NCBI GenBank assembly: GCA_963667195.1
Contig: OY762962.1
Span: 2,728,001 to 2,792,000, forward strand
DNA length: 64,000 nucleotides
Direction: 5' to 3'
Origin: UBA7703 sp963667195
Lineage (GTDB): Bacteria; Bacillota; Clostridia; Christensenellales; CAG-138
The first letter of the stretch is position 1. Every line of letters begins with the position of its first letter. The notes under the pieces were generated by a model. That model was not told the origin of the DNA and did not search any database. It worked only from the letters and a program-made list of their open reading frames with translations. Below, one piece after another: positions 37,156 to 45,334 of the stretch. The translations under genes were made by a program, and so were the position numbers.

Positions 37156-39438
37156 TTAAATGCGGGTAGAGAGGGCATAGGCCGCGCGGCAGGCTTCCAG
37201 AACGCGTCCTGCGGAGAAGCTGTCACCGATGTTATAAAGCTCCGGCGCGACCAGCTCCTTTTGCCCTTCCAGATAGGCTGCGTCGTCCGGCTTTCCGCCC
37301 ATGGCGAGCACGACAAGATCGCAATCCAGCGCGATGCGCTTGGGCACGTAACCAAGCTTTGGCGCAAGCGGGTTTTCGATATTCTCCGGCAGGATGGGTT
37401 GCCATGTATTGTAAGGATTCGGGACGTTCTTGTGCGCGTTTTGCTCAACGATGACGTGCGTCTCGTCAAATTCCTTCACCATCGCGCAGTTCAATAGTTC
37501 AACGCCCTGATCCTTCAGGTAGTGAATGATGTGCCCGCGGTTTGCCGTGCAAGTGCCCTTCATGAAATGCGGCAGCATCTCTACGACCTTCACCTTGCGG
37601 TCGTCCTGCTCATACGCGAGCCAATAGGCGGTTTCGCAACCAACCACGCCGCCGCCGACGACAACGATGTTCTTTGCGTCTCCAAGCAGCGAGCTATCCA
37701 GAAGGAGATCGGTCGCCTCAACGTGCTTGATCTTCTCGAGCCCTGCTAACTTTGGTGTGCCGCTCTTCGTTCCGATGGCATATACGACAGCGTCATAGTG
37801 CTTTCCCTTGAGAGATTGGGTCGTGATTTCCGTGTTGAAATGCACGTCAAGATCGTATGCCTTTTGTGCGGCCTTCAGCTCGTTCTCCAGGTAAAGCAGG
37901 TAGTTCTTGATATCATACTTGATGCGGGGTACGCTGCCGGGCACAATCTTTCCGCCGATGCGGTCGGTTTTTTCATAAAGATCAACCTTGTGACCGCGGC
38001 GCGCAGCCATCGTCGCAAACAGCACGCCCGCGGGACCGGCTCCGATCACGGCGATCTTCTTTTTGATTTCGGCAGGCGTGATCGCTTCCGGCATAACATC
38101 CTCAAAGCCACTGCGCGGGTTTACGGCGCACTGCGGATGCCCTCCATCGACAAACTCGTTGATGCAGCCTTCCTGACAGCCAATGCAGGGACGGATTTCA
38201 CTGACCTTGCCTGCATATGCCTTGTTTGGCCACTCTGGATCAGCGAGCAGCGGACGCCCGAGCATGACCATATCGCACATTTCGTCCCGAAGCGCCTTTT
38301 CCGCAAGGTCGGGATATCCCAGCTTGCCTACGCCGACCACAGGAACGGGGATTCCGGCGTTGCTGAGCACATGCAGGGAGTCAAAGCGATCCTTGACCAA
38401 CCGGCTCACCTCCAGGAAACAGCCCGCGGGCATACCGGCCGGCGGATGCGGGAGCCACCAGTTATCATAGCAGCCGAGGTCTACGTCGAACATGTCAACG
38501 CCCGCTTTCACGAGGTTTACCATGTAATCGAGCGTCTGCTCGACCGAACGACCGTTTTTAAACTTTTTCAGCGCGGCAATCGACATGCCCTCTTCACCAT
38601 AGGTTTCGTTGAGCGCGAGGGAGAGGTCGATGCGATACATAATCGGATATTTCGCGCCACCGCGGCGACGCATCTCCTTGACGATGTCTATGCCGAAGCG
38701 CTGCCAATCCGCGTATTTTCCAATCTTGCGGCGATTGAACGCGGGGTTTGTGAGCTGCTCCAGCAAATATCCTTCGTGCCCGTGCAGGTAAACGCCGTCG
38801 AGCCCCGCAGCTTTTGCATCCGCCGTTGCTTGTCCCGCGTTTTGGATGATCTTGTGCAGTTGTCCGCCGGTGAGCGGAAGGCAGGGAATCTCCGGAATGT
38901 AAAAATTCGGATTGAGAGAGGCGGAGACGGGGAACTTCAGCTGCGTGATCAAACACTGCGGATTGCCGACGCGACCCAATCCGGGCGTGAGCTGAACAAA
39001 GATGCGTGCACCGTAGTTGTGGCAGCCCTGCGCGAGATCGCGCCAGCCGGAAAACACCGTGCGGCTGCGGTCAATGCGTGGAAAATAGGATAATCCGCCC
39101 AATTCGGTGATGGAGTGGTCGATGCCGTGGCTGATCGGGATCAGTCCGGTCGTGATCAACCCCACGCCGCCTTTTGCACGCGCAAAAAAGTATTGCTGCA
39201 TCTTGGCGTTCGGGCGGCCCGTCTCTTCCGCCATGTCGATGTTGCCCATCGGAGCCATGACGAGACGGTTCTTGATGGTTAAGCCATTGACGCGAATCGG
39301 CGAGAAAAGCTTCTCGTAAGGGTATAGATCCTGCGTCATAGCCGCTGAGCCGCCTGCACGGTTAAAGTTATCCGGCGCACAAACCCAGTTACCATAGCCA
39401 TCGATCAGCTGTTGTACAAACGCATCTTTTTTCAACAT
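37156..39438 (-). CDS. Old-Yellow-Enzyme-type NADH:flavin oxidoreductase with Fe-S and FAD domains
   Basis: A 760-residue multidomain flavoprotein of the 2-enoate/2,4-dienoyl-CoA reductase and trimethylamine dehydrogenase type. The N-terminal TIM barrel binds FMN (LVMAPMGN, HGHEGYLLEQL with the usual His/His/Tyr positions). The [4Fe-4S] site is CIGCQEGC plus a Cys in HPQCAVNP. The C-terminal half has FAD (VIGAGPAG) and NADH (VVVGGGVVGCE) Rossmann folds. A 34-residue N-terminal extension precedes the normal start region (YEKLFSPIRVNG). Substrate unknown; reduction of an activated C=C bond or demethylation are both possible. Confidence 0.9.
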   Translation of the reverse strand: MLKKDAFVQQLIDGYGNWVCAPDNFNRAGGSAAMTQDLYPYEKLFSPIRVNGLTIKNRLVMAPMGNIDMAEETGRPNAKMQQYFFARAKGGVGLITTGLIPISHGIDHSITELGGLSYFPRIDRSRTVFSGWRDLAQGCHNYGARIFVQLTPGLGRVGNPQCLITQLKFPVSASLNPNFYIPEIPCLPLTGGQLHKIIQNAGQATADAKAAGLDGVYLHGHEGYLLEQLTNPAFNRRKIGKYADWQRFGIDIVKEMRRRGGAKYPIMYRIDLSLALNETYGEEGMSIAALKKFKNGRSVEQTLDYMVNLVKAGVDMFDVDLGCYDNWWLPHPPAGMPAGCFLEVSRLVKDRFDSLHVLSNAGIPVPVVGVGKLGYPDLAEKALRDEMCDMVMLGRPLLADPEWPNKAYAGKVSEIRPCIGCQEGCINEFVDGGHPQCAVNPRSGFEDVMPEAITPAEIKKKIAVIGAGPAGVLFATMAARRGHKVDLYEKTDRIGGKIVPGSVPRIKYDIKNYLLYLENELKAAQKAYDLDVHFNTEITTQSLKGKHYDAVVYAIGTKSGTPKLAGLEKIKHVEATDLLLDSSLLGDAKNIVVVGGGVVGCETAYWLAYEQDDRKVKVVEMLPHFMKGTCTANRGHIIHYLKDQGVELLNCAMVKEFDETHVIVEQNAHKNVPNPYNTWQPILPENIENPLAPKLGYVPKRIALDCDLVVLAMGGKPDDAAYLEGQKELVAPELYNIGDSFSAGRVLEACRAAYALSTRI

Positions 39439-39489
39439 GAATATTCCTCGCTTTCGATGTGTTGATCGATTTGAATCAGTGATGTGTTA

Positions 39490-39507
39490 TCGATTTCATG
39501 ATATCAA
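39490..39507. promoter_or_regulatory. Imperfect palindrome over the -10 box
   Basis: TCGATTTCATGATATCAA pairs at 7 of 9 positions about its centre and covers the -10 box of the flavoprotein operon. It could be an operator; the regulator is not nearby. Confidence 0.35.
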
Positions 39508-39526
39508 ATCACACAACGCACGTCAA
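39498..39526 (-). promoter_or_regulatory. Promoter of the flavoprotein-aconitase X operon
   Basis: Minus strand: TTGACG (39526-39521), 17-bp spacer, TATCAT (39503-39498). The leader to the ATG is about 53 bases and holds a GCGAGGA ribosome site. The rest of the gap, to 39749, is AT-rich and shows no gene. Confidence 0.75.
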
Positions 39527-39749
39527 TTAAACAACCGCAATAAAACCACATTTTACATAAATAATGATAATTTGATCGTAAGACAATTTTTCGAACCTTC
39601 ATTTCGCCAAAGAAAGACCCGTAGAAATGTTTACGTATATTCCGATTGATTTTACAACCAAAATACGGTACTATCTGACAGCTAACGTTTTCGTTTAAAT
39701 GTGATGCAAATACTAAGCAACGCGAGAAAACGTGACGGGAATGCCCGGT

Positions 39750-39778
39750 TTGGCATTTTGCAAGATCGATGATATAAT
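39750..39778 (+). promoter_or_regulatory. Promoter of the DUF512 gene, start codon at the expected +1
   Basis: TTGGCA (39750-39755), 17-bp spacer, TATAAT (39773-39778) in an extended TGATATAAT. The ATG begins seven bases after the -10 box. Confidence 0.8.
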
Positions 39779-39784
39779 ATAAAT

Positions 39785-41098
39785 ATGGAAATTATGCGCG
39801 CAAAACAGCAGATCATCAGCGATGTGCTCCCCGGTTCTCCGGCGGAGCGTGCTGGCTTAGCCAAAGGCGACGCGCTATGCTCGATCAACGGCGAACCGGT
39901 GATCGACCTGATCGACTATGAGCACCTCAGCGCAGGCGAACTCGTGACGCTGGAAATCCTCAAGAAAAACGGGGATCAGGAGATCATCGAGCTCGAAAAG
40001 GACGACTATGAGCCGCTGGGGCTGTCGTTTGCCACGAGCCTGATGGACAAGATGCGCACCTGCAAAAACCACTGCGTGTTCTGCTTCATCGACCAGATGC
40101 CCAAGGGCGGCAGAAGCAGCTTACACGTCAAGGACGACGACTGGCGCATGTCGTTTGTGATGGGCAACTACGTGACCCTCACCAACCTCGACGAGCGAGA
40201 GTTGGATCGCGTGATTCGCCGCCGCGTCAGCCCGCTGTATATCTCGCTGCACGCGAGCGATCCCGCCGTGCGACGCGCGATGATGAAGAATCCGCACGCG
40301 GGGGACATCGTGCCGCAGCTCAAGCGCCTCGCGGAGGCGGGCTTGCAATTTCATCTACAAATCGTGCTCTGTCCAGGGCTCAACGATGGAGACGTGCTGC
40401 GCCGCTCGATCAACGACATGCTCGAGCTCTATCCGGCCGCGCAGTCGCTCGCGATCGTGCCCGTGGGGCTCACGCGACATCGCGAGGGACTCGCACAGCT
40501 TCGCACATTCACGCCGGAGGAAGCGCGCGCGCTGATCACCGAAATCGAAGCAAGGCAATCCGAGCTGTTGCGTGAGCACGGTACGCGGTTCGTCTTTCTC
40601 GCGGACGAGTGGTATACCCTCGCGAAAATACCGCTGCCTGCATATGACGACTATGAATGTTTCCCGCAGATTGAAAACGGTGTCGGCCTACTGCGGCTGT
40701 TTGAAGGCGAAATGCTCGAGGCGCTTGAGGAGCGAAAATCGCTCAAGGAGCCAAAACGATTCCTCATGGCGGGCGGCATCTCGGCGCACGATTTCTTTGC
40801 GGAGTCCTACCGCCAACTCCTGCCGTACAGCATCACGATCGACACCCGCGCGATCAGGAACCGCTTCTTTGGCGAGAGCGTCACGGTTGGCGGCCTCGTC
40901 ACGGGGGGAGATCTCGTGGAGCAGCTCAAGGGCGAAGACTTCGGTCGCGCGTTGCTGATCCCCAGAGCCATGCTCAAGGCGGACGAGGAGCTGTTCCTCG
41001 ACGGCATGAGCAAAGCGGAGGCGGAAGTAGCTCTCGGCACCCGCATCATACCGGTCGCGGGCGGGGAAGACCTTGTTGAAATTGTTTTTTCGGAATAA
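39785..41098 (+). CDS. DUF512 family protein with PDZ and radical-SAM-like CxxxCxxC
   Basis: A 437-residue protein of the DUF512 family. An N-terminal PDZ-like domain (about 7-65, SPAERAGLAKGDALCSINGE) leads to C93-x3-C97-x2-C100 (CKNHCVFC), the spacing used by radical SAM enzymes to bind [4Fe-4S]. A conserved C-terminal DUF512 region follows (GTRFVFLADEWYTLA; VTVGGLVTGGDL). The function is unknown. It sits upstream of der-plsY, as in other Clostridia. No Shine-Dalgarno sequence precedes the start. Confidence 0.92.
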   Translation: MEIMRAKQQIISDVLPGSPAERAGLAKGDALCSINGEPVIDLIDYEHLSAGELVTLEILKKNGDQEIIELEKDDYEPLGLSFATSLMDKMRTCKNHCVFCFIDQMPKGGRSSLHVKDDDWRMSFVMGNYVTLTNLDERELDRVIRRRVSPLYISLHASDPAVRRAMMKNPHAGDIVPQLKRLAEAGLQFHLQIVLCPGLNDGDVLRRSINDMLELYPAAQSLAIVPVGLTRHREGLAQLRTFTPEEARALITEIEARQSELLREHGTRFVFLADEWYTLAKIPLPAYDDYECFPQIENGVGLLRLFEGEMLEALEERKSLKEPKRFLMAGGISAHDFFAESYRQLLPYSITIDTRAIRNRFFGESVTVGGLVTGGDLVEQLKGEDFGRALLIPRAMLKADEELFLDGMSKAEAEVALGTRIIPVAGGEDLVEIVFSE

Positions 41099-41109
41099 GT
41101 AAGCTTAAT

Positions 41110-41138
41110 TTGCCTATTTGCTTTTACTAAGATATAAA
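41110..41138 (+). promoter_or_regulatory. Promoter of der-plsY
   Basis: TTGCCT (41110-41115), 17-bp spacer, TATAAA (41133-41138). A small hairpin (TGCCG/CGGCA, 41143-41157) follows directly before the AGGAGAA ribosome site. Confidence 0.6.
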
Positions 41139-41169
41139 AATTTGCCGCCAGTCGGCAGCAGGAGAACAC

Positions 41170-42498
41170 ATGAAGAAACCTTTGGTAGCGATCGTCGGCC
41201 GCCCGAACGTCGGTAAATCGACGCTCTTTAACCGCCTGGTCGGGCGCAGAGTCGCAATTGTGGAAGATACCCCCGGCGTCACGAGAGACCGCATCTATCA
41301 GGATGCGGAGTGGCTCAACTACGCCTTTACCCTTATCGACACCGGCGGAATCGAGCCGGAAAGCGAGGACATTATCGCGTCGCAGATGCGGCGGCAGGCG
41401 GAGCTTGCCATCGAGACCGCGGACGTGATCATCTTCCTCGTGGATGGCAGAGAGGGCATGACCAGCGCGGATATGGATGTAGCCGAGATGCTGCGCCGCT
41501 CGAAAAAACCCGTCGTGCTCGCGGTCAACAAGATCGACGCGCCGAAGTTTGAAGAGGCGATGTACGAGTTCTACTCGCTCGGCCTCGGAGACCCGTATAC
41601 CATCTCCTCCTCGCAGGGGCTGGGGCTCGGCGACCTTCTGGACGCCGTCGTCAAGGATTTTCCGAAGGACATCGAGCAGACGGACACGGAGCGCGTCAAC
41701 ATTGCGGTCGTCGGCAAGCCGAACGTCGGCAAGAGCAGCCTCGTCAACGCGCTGCTGGGCGAAGAGCGCACCATCGTGAGCGACATCCCCGGCACGACTC
41801 GCGATTCCATCGACTCCAACTTCACGCGAAACGGCCGCGAGTACACGATTGTGGATACCGCGGGCATTCGCAGAAAGCGCAGCGTCGAGGACGAGAGCAT
41901 TGAGCGCTACAGCGTGATCCGTTCGCTTTCGGCTATTCGCCGCGCGGACGTTGTGCTGATCGTTTGCGACGCGAGCCAGGGGCTCAGCGAGCAGGATGTC
42001 CGCATTGCGGGCTATGCGCATGAGGAAGGCAAAGCGAGCGTGCTGATCGTCAACAAATGGGACCTCATTGAGAAGGACACCCACACGATGCACGCGTTTG
42101 AAAAGAGCCTCGGCGCGGACCTCGCGTTTATGAGCTATGTGCCGATGCTGTTTATCTCCGCAAAGAGCGGACAGCGCGTGGGCAAGGTGCTGGAGCTCGT
42201 AGATCAGTCCTTTGAGCAAGCGAAACGCAGGATTCCGACGGGTCAGCTCAACGACGTCGTCAGCGAGGCGGTCATGATGAACGACCCGCCGAGCGACAAG
42301 GGACGCGTGCTGAAGATCTACTATTCGACGCAGGTTTCGGTTCAGCCTCCGACGTTTGTGATTTTCGTCAACGATGCCGAGATCGTGCATTTTTCGTATG
42401 AGCGGTATCTGGAGAACTATTTCAGAAAGTCCTTTGGCTTCGAAGGGACACCGATTCGGATCATCTTCCGGAGCAAAAAGAAGGAGAATGAACAGTGA
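41170..42498 (+). CDS. der: Tandem GTPase Der (EngA), 50S assembly
   Basis: Essential 50S assembly factor with two GTPase domains in series. G1 motifs are GRPNVGKST near residue 10 and GKPNVGKSS near residue 183; each has its DTxG (DTGGIEPE, DTAGIRRK) and NKxD (NKIDA, NKWDL) motif. A C-terminal KH-like domain (about 355-440) binds rRNA. The 442-residue length is standard. GGAGAA precedes the ATG. Confidence 0.98.
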   Translation: MKKPLVAIVGRPNVGKSTLFNRLVGRRVAIVEDTPGVTRDRIYQDAEWLNYAFTLIDTGGIEPESEDIIASQMRRQAELAIETADVIIFLVDGREGMTSADMDVAEMLRRSKKPVVLAVNKIDAPKFEEAMYEFYSLGLGDPYTISSSQGLGLGDLLDAVVKDFPKDIEQTDTERVNIAVVGKPNVGKSSLVNALLGEERTIVSDIPGTTRDSIDSNFTRNGREYTIVDTAGIRRKRSVEDESIERYSVIRSLSAIRRADVVLIVCDASQGLSEQDVRIAGYAHEEGKASVLIVNKWDLIEKDTHTMHAFEKSLGADLAFMSYVPMLFISAKSGQRVGKVLELVDQSFEQAKRRIPTGQLNDVVSEAVMMNDPPSDKGRVLKIYYSTQVSVQPPTFVIFVNDAEIVHFSYERYLENYFRKSFGFEGTPIRIIFRSKKKENEQ

Positions 42499-43124
42499 CG
42501 TTTTTTTCGGGACTCTTTTCAATTTCCGTCTGGACGGTGGTTGCCTGCATCCTGATCGGCTATCTCCTGGGAAATATCCAAACCGCGATCATCGTGAGCC
42601 GCGCGTATTATCACGACGACGTTCGCAACCACGGCAGCGGCAACGCGGGCAGCACCAATATGGTGCGCGTCTATGGCTACGGCCCGGGAGCCATCACGTT
42701 TGCGGGCGACTTTACGAAGGCGTTTCTGGGCGTACTGCTGGGGCAGCTCGTCTGTGGTGAGGTCGGCGGCTATCTGGCAGGATTGTTCGTCGTGATCGGT
42801 CATTGCTGGCCGGTGTTCGACGGCTTTCGCGGCGGCAAGGGCGTCGCGTCCTCCTACAGCATCGCGATCTTCACGTTTCCGCTCGGCGCGCTGGGTGCAA
42901 TCCTCATCGGCGGCCTGATCCTTCTGATCAACAAAAAGATGTCGATCATGTCGCTCACGGCCATGCTGCTGTTCTTCCTCGCAACGCTGGTATTCCGCCT
43001 CAACGATCTGCCGCTGGTGATCCTCGCGGGGCTACTGACCATTGTCGTCTTCGTGCGGCACACGGATAACATTCAGCGCTTGATCCACGGCGAAGAGCAG
43101 AGACTTCGCAAAGAGGGCAAGTAA
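42495..43124 (+). CDS. plsY: Acyl-phosphate glycerol-3-phosphate acyltransferase PlsY
   Basis: Membrane enzyme that acylates glycerol 3-phosphate in the first step of phospholipid synthesis. The 209-residue protein has about five membrane helices and the three family motifs: GSGNAGSTNMVRVYG, GHCWPVFDGFRGGKGVA, and a third near HTDNIQRL. The GTG start overlaps the der stop (GTGA), so translation is coupled. Confidence 0.96.
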   Translation: MTFFSGLFSISVWTVVACILIGYLLGNIQTAIIVSRAYYHDDVRNHGSGNAGSTNMVRVYGYGPGAITFAGDFTKAFLGVLLGQLVCGEVGGYLAGLFVVIGHCWPVFDGFRGGKGVASSYSIAIFTFPLGALGAILIGGLILLINKKMSIMSLTAMLLFFLATLVFRLNDLPLVILAGLLTIVVFVRHTDNIQRLIHGEEQRLRKEGK

Positions 43125-43146
43125 CCCTCACCATTGCTCAAACAAA

Positions 43147-43184
43147 AAAACGCTTCCAGCGATCAATCTCGTTGGAAGCGTTTT
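43147..43184. terminator. Bidirectional intrinsic terminator
   Basis: AAAACGCTTCCA and TGGAAGCGTTTT pair around a 14-base loop, between convergent plsY and dapB. Confidence 0.9.
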
Positions 43185-43199
43185 GTATTGCGGAATCGA

Positions 43200-44426
43200 T
43201 TATCCGATATGGAATTTCTCGCGAACGGCGTCCGCAGCGCGGAGCGCATGCACGGACTCCACACAGAACTCGATGCGCGTTTCACTGGTGGTGATCAGCC
43301 AGATGTGGATGTTCTCCTTGCGCAGCGTCGAGAAGAGTTGGGCGGCGACGCCGTGTTGGAGCGCCATGCCCGTGCCTTCGAGAGTAAGCTTGGTCAGATC
43401 GGTGCGCGTGCGGATATCGCAGCCGTAGCCGTTTCGCGTGAGCTCGTTGATGGCGTTGAGTGCCTCGGACAGCGCGTTCTCGTTGAGCGAGAACCCGATG
43501 CTCAGACTCTGTTCGTCCGGCTCTGAGCAGGCAATCATATCGACGAATACGCCGTGCGCGGCGATCACATCGAACACGCGCGAGGCAAACGCGTCCTCTT
43601 TTGCGAACGAGCGCATGATGACCACCGCCTGGTTTTCGAGCGAGAACAGGCGGGAGGCTGCGTCGTGCTCGGTGACCACGTTTTTCATGTTGTACAAGCC
43701 CGTCTTTTTGCCGACGAGGAACTTCGCCGCGCGGAGCGCACCCTGCGCAAAGACCTGCTTGCTAAATGCCCGATGCGAAACCTCGATGATCTCGTCGTTG
43801 CCTATGAACTGCACCTGATGTTCGCCGACGACCGTGCCGCCGCGAACGGAGTGGATGCCGATTTCGTGATCTGTGCGCCGTTTGTTCTTCTCGTGGCGGC
43901 CAAAGACAAGCTCTTCGTCTTCGGGCGAAATCGACGAGACTGCGTTAGCGAGCATCAACGCGGTGCCGCTGGGGCTATCCACCTTCTTGCGGTGATGCGT
44001 TTCGATGATCTCCACGTCGAAGTTCGCGCCGAGCGTAGAGGCGGCAAGCTGCACCAGCTCGACCTGCAAGTTCACGCCGAGGGACATGTTGCCCGTCTGG
44101 AACATCGCAACCTGCTCCGAGGCGGAGCGGATGAGCTTGAGCTCACGTTCACCAAGGCCTGTGGTGCCGATGACCGCGGGGATCTTCTTTTCCAGCGCAT
44201 AGCGGAGTATTTCGGTCGTGCTGGCGGGAATTGAAAAATCGATGATGACGTCCGCCTGCTCGGTTACCTCGTCCAACGTTTTGTATACGGGACAGGCATA
44301 TGTGTTCGCGCAGTCAAACGGGTCTACGCCTGCTACAGCGGAAAAAGCGCCGCTCTGCGCTTGAATAGCGGCATAAACGGCGCGTCCCATTTGACCGCAG
44401 ATTCCGTTGATAATCACAGAAATCAT
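43200..44426 (-). CDS. dapB: Dihydrodipicolinate reductase fused to an aspartokinase-like ACT pair
   Basis: Residues 1-248 are a complete DapB, the NAD(P)H-dependent reductase of the lysine/diaminopimelate pathway: NGICGQMGRAV nucleotide loop, IIDFSIPAST, ETHHRKKVDSPSGTA and GIHSVRGGTVVGEH. Residues about 263-405 are extra and look like two ACT domains of aspartokinase type: EDAFASRVFDVIAAHGVFVDMI, then GTGMALQHGVAAQLFSTL and IHIWLITTSETRIEFCV in order. DapB is normally about 250 residues. ATG 44426 follows TTGGAGGA; the longer frame upstream overlaps dapA. The fusion suggests allosteric control, perhaps by lysine. Confidence 0.93.
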   Translation of the reverse strand: MISVIINGICGQMGRAVYAAIQAQSGAFSAVAGVDPFDCANTYACPVYKTLDEVTEQADVIIDFSIPASTTEILRYALEKKIPAVIGTTGLGERELKLIRSASEQVAMFQTGNMSLGVNLQVELVQLAASTLGANFDVEIIETHHRKKVDSPSGTALMLANAVSSISPEDEELVFGRHEKNKRRTDHEIGIHSVRGGTVVGEHQVQFIGNDEIIEVSHRAFSKQVFAQGALRAAKFLVGKKTGLYNMKNVVTEHDAASRLFSLENQAVVIMRSFAKEDAFASRVFDVIAAHGVFVDMIACSEPDEQSLSIGFSLNENALSEALNAINELTRNGYGCDIRTRTDLTKLTLEGTGMALQHGVAAQLFSTLRKENIHIWLITTSETRIEFCVESVHALRAADAVREKFHIG

Positions 44427-44452
44427 GTCAGTCCTCCAATATGATGTTGCGG

Positions 44453-45328
44453 TTAGATCAGCTCGTAGCTCTTGAGCGTTTCCTCGATGAGGCGCATGCT
44501 TGCCGCGCTCGGGGGAACGAGGGGCAGACGCACATCCGGCTCGCAGAGCTGCATGAGTCCCATCATCGCCTTGAGCGGAATCGGGTTGACCTCGCAGAAC
44601 GCGGCCTTCCAGATCGGGATAAGCTGCAGCTGAAGTTGACGCGCCAGCTGGAGGTCGCCCTTGAAGAACGCCTCGCACAGCGCATGCATTTCGCCGGGCA
44701 CGATGTTGGCGATCGTGGAGATGACGCCCTTGCCGCCGATGCTGAGCACGGGAAGCACGTGGTCGTCGTTTCCGCTGTAGATGTCGCATTGCGGGCAGAG
44801 CGCCGCGATGTTGACAATCTGCTCAATGTTGCCGCTGGCTTCTTTGGTGCCGACGATGTTCTCATGGGTGCAGAGTTCCGCCATCGTCTGCGGTAACACA
44901 TTCAGGCCCGTGCGCGAAGGCACGTTGTAGACGATGATCGGGGTTTCCACCGCGTCCGCAACCGTGAAGTAGTGCCGCACAAGCCCCGCCTGCGTGGTCT
45001 TGTTGTAGTAGGGGGTTACGACAAGCAAGCCGTCAACGCCGATGGCTTCCGCGGACTTGCTGTTGTTGACCACTTCTTCGGTGTTGTTGCCGCCGGTGCT
45101 CGCGATGACGGGGACGCGCCCGTTGACGCGCTCCACGACGAACTGGATGACGCTCAGGCGCTCATCTGTTGTGAGCGTGGAGCTTTCCCCGGTCGTCGCC
45201 GCGCAGATGATCGCATCCGTACGGTTTGCGATCTGCAGCTCGATCAGCCGGGTAAACGCGGTAAAGTCAACCGACCCGTTTTGGAACGGGGTAACGATTG
45301 CAACACCGCTTCCTCGAAAGATTGACAT
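44453..45328 (-). CDS. dapA: 4-hydroxy-tetrahydrodipicolinate synthase
   Basis: Condenses pyruvate with aspartate semialdehyde at the entry to lysine and peptidoglycan diaminopimelate synthesis. The 291-residue TIM barrel has AATTGESSTLT (residues about 43-53), the Tyr in VYNVPSRTG and the Schiff-base Lys in GTKEASGN. It lies between asd and dapB with short gaps. Confidence 0.97.
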   Translation of the reverse strand: MSIFRGSGVAIVTPFQNGSVDFTAFTRLIELQIANRTDAIICAATTGESSTLTTDERLSVIQFVVERVNGRVPVIASTGGNNTEEVVNNSKSAEAIGVDGLLVVTPYYNKTTQAGLVRHYFTVADAVETPIIVYNVPSRTGLNVLPQTMAELCTHENIVGTKEASGNIEQIVNIAALCPQCDIYSGNDDHVLPVLSIGGKGVISTIANIVPGEMHALCEAFFKGDLQLARQLQLQLIPIWKAAFCEVNPIPLKAMMGLMQLCEPDVRLPLVPPSAASMRLIEETLKSYELI

Positions 45329-45334
45329 ATGATG

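Noticed and set aside
40807..42522. A 571-codon minus-strand frame opposite der
   Set aside because: Antisense shadow of der and the end of DUF512; the tail shows no family resemblance.
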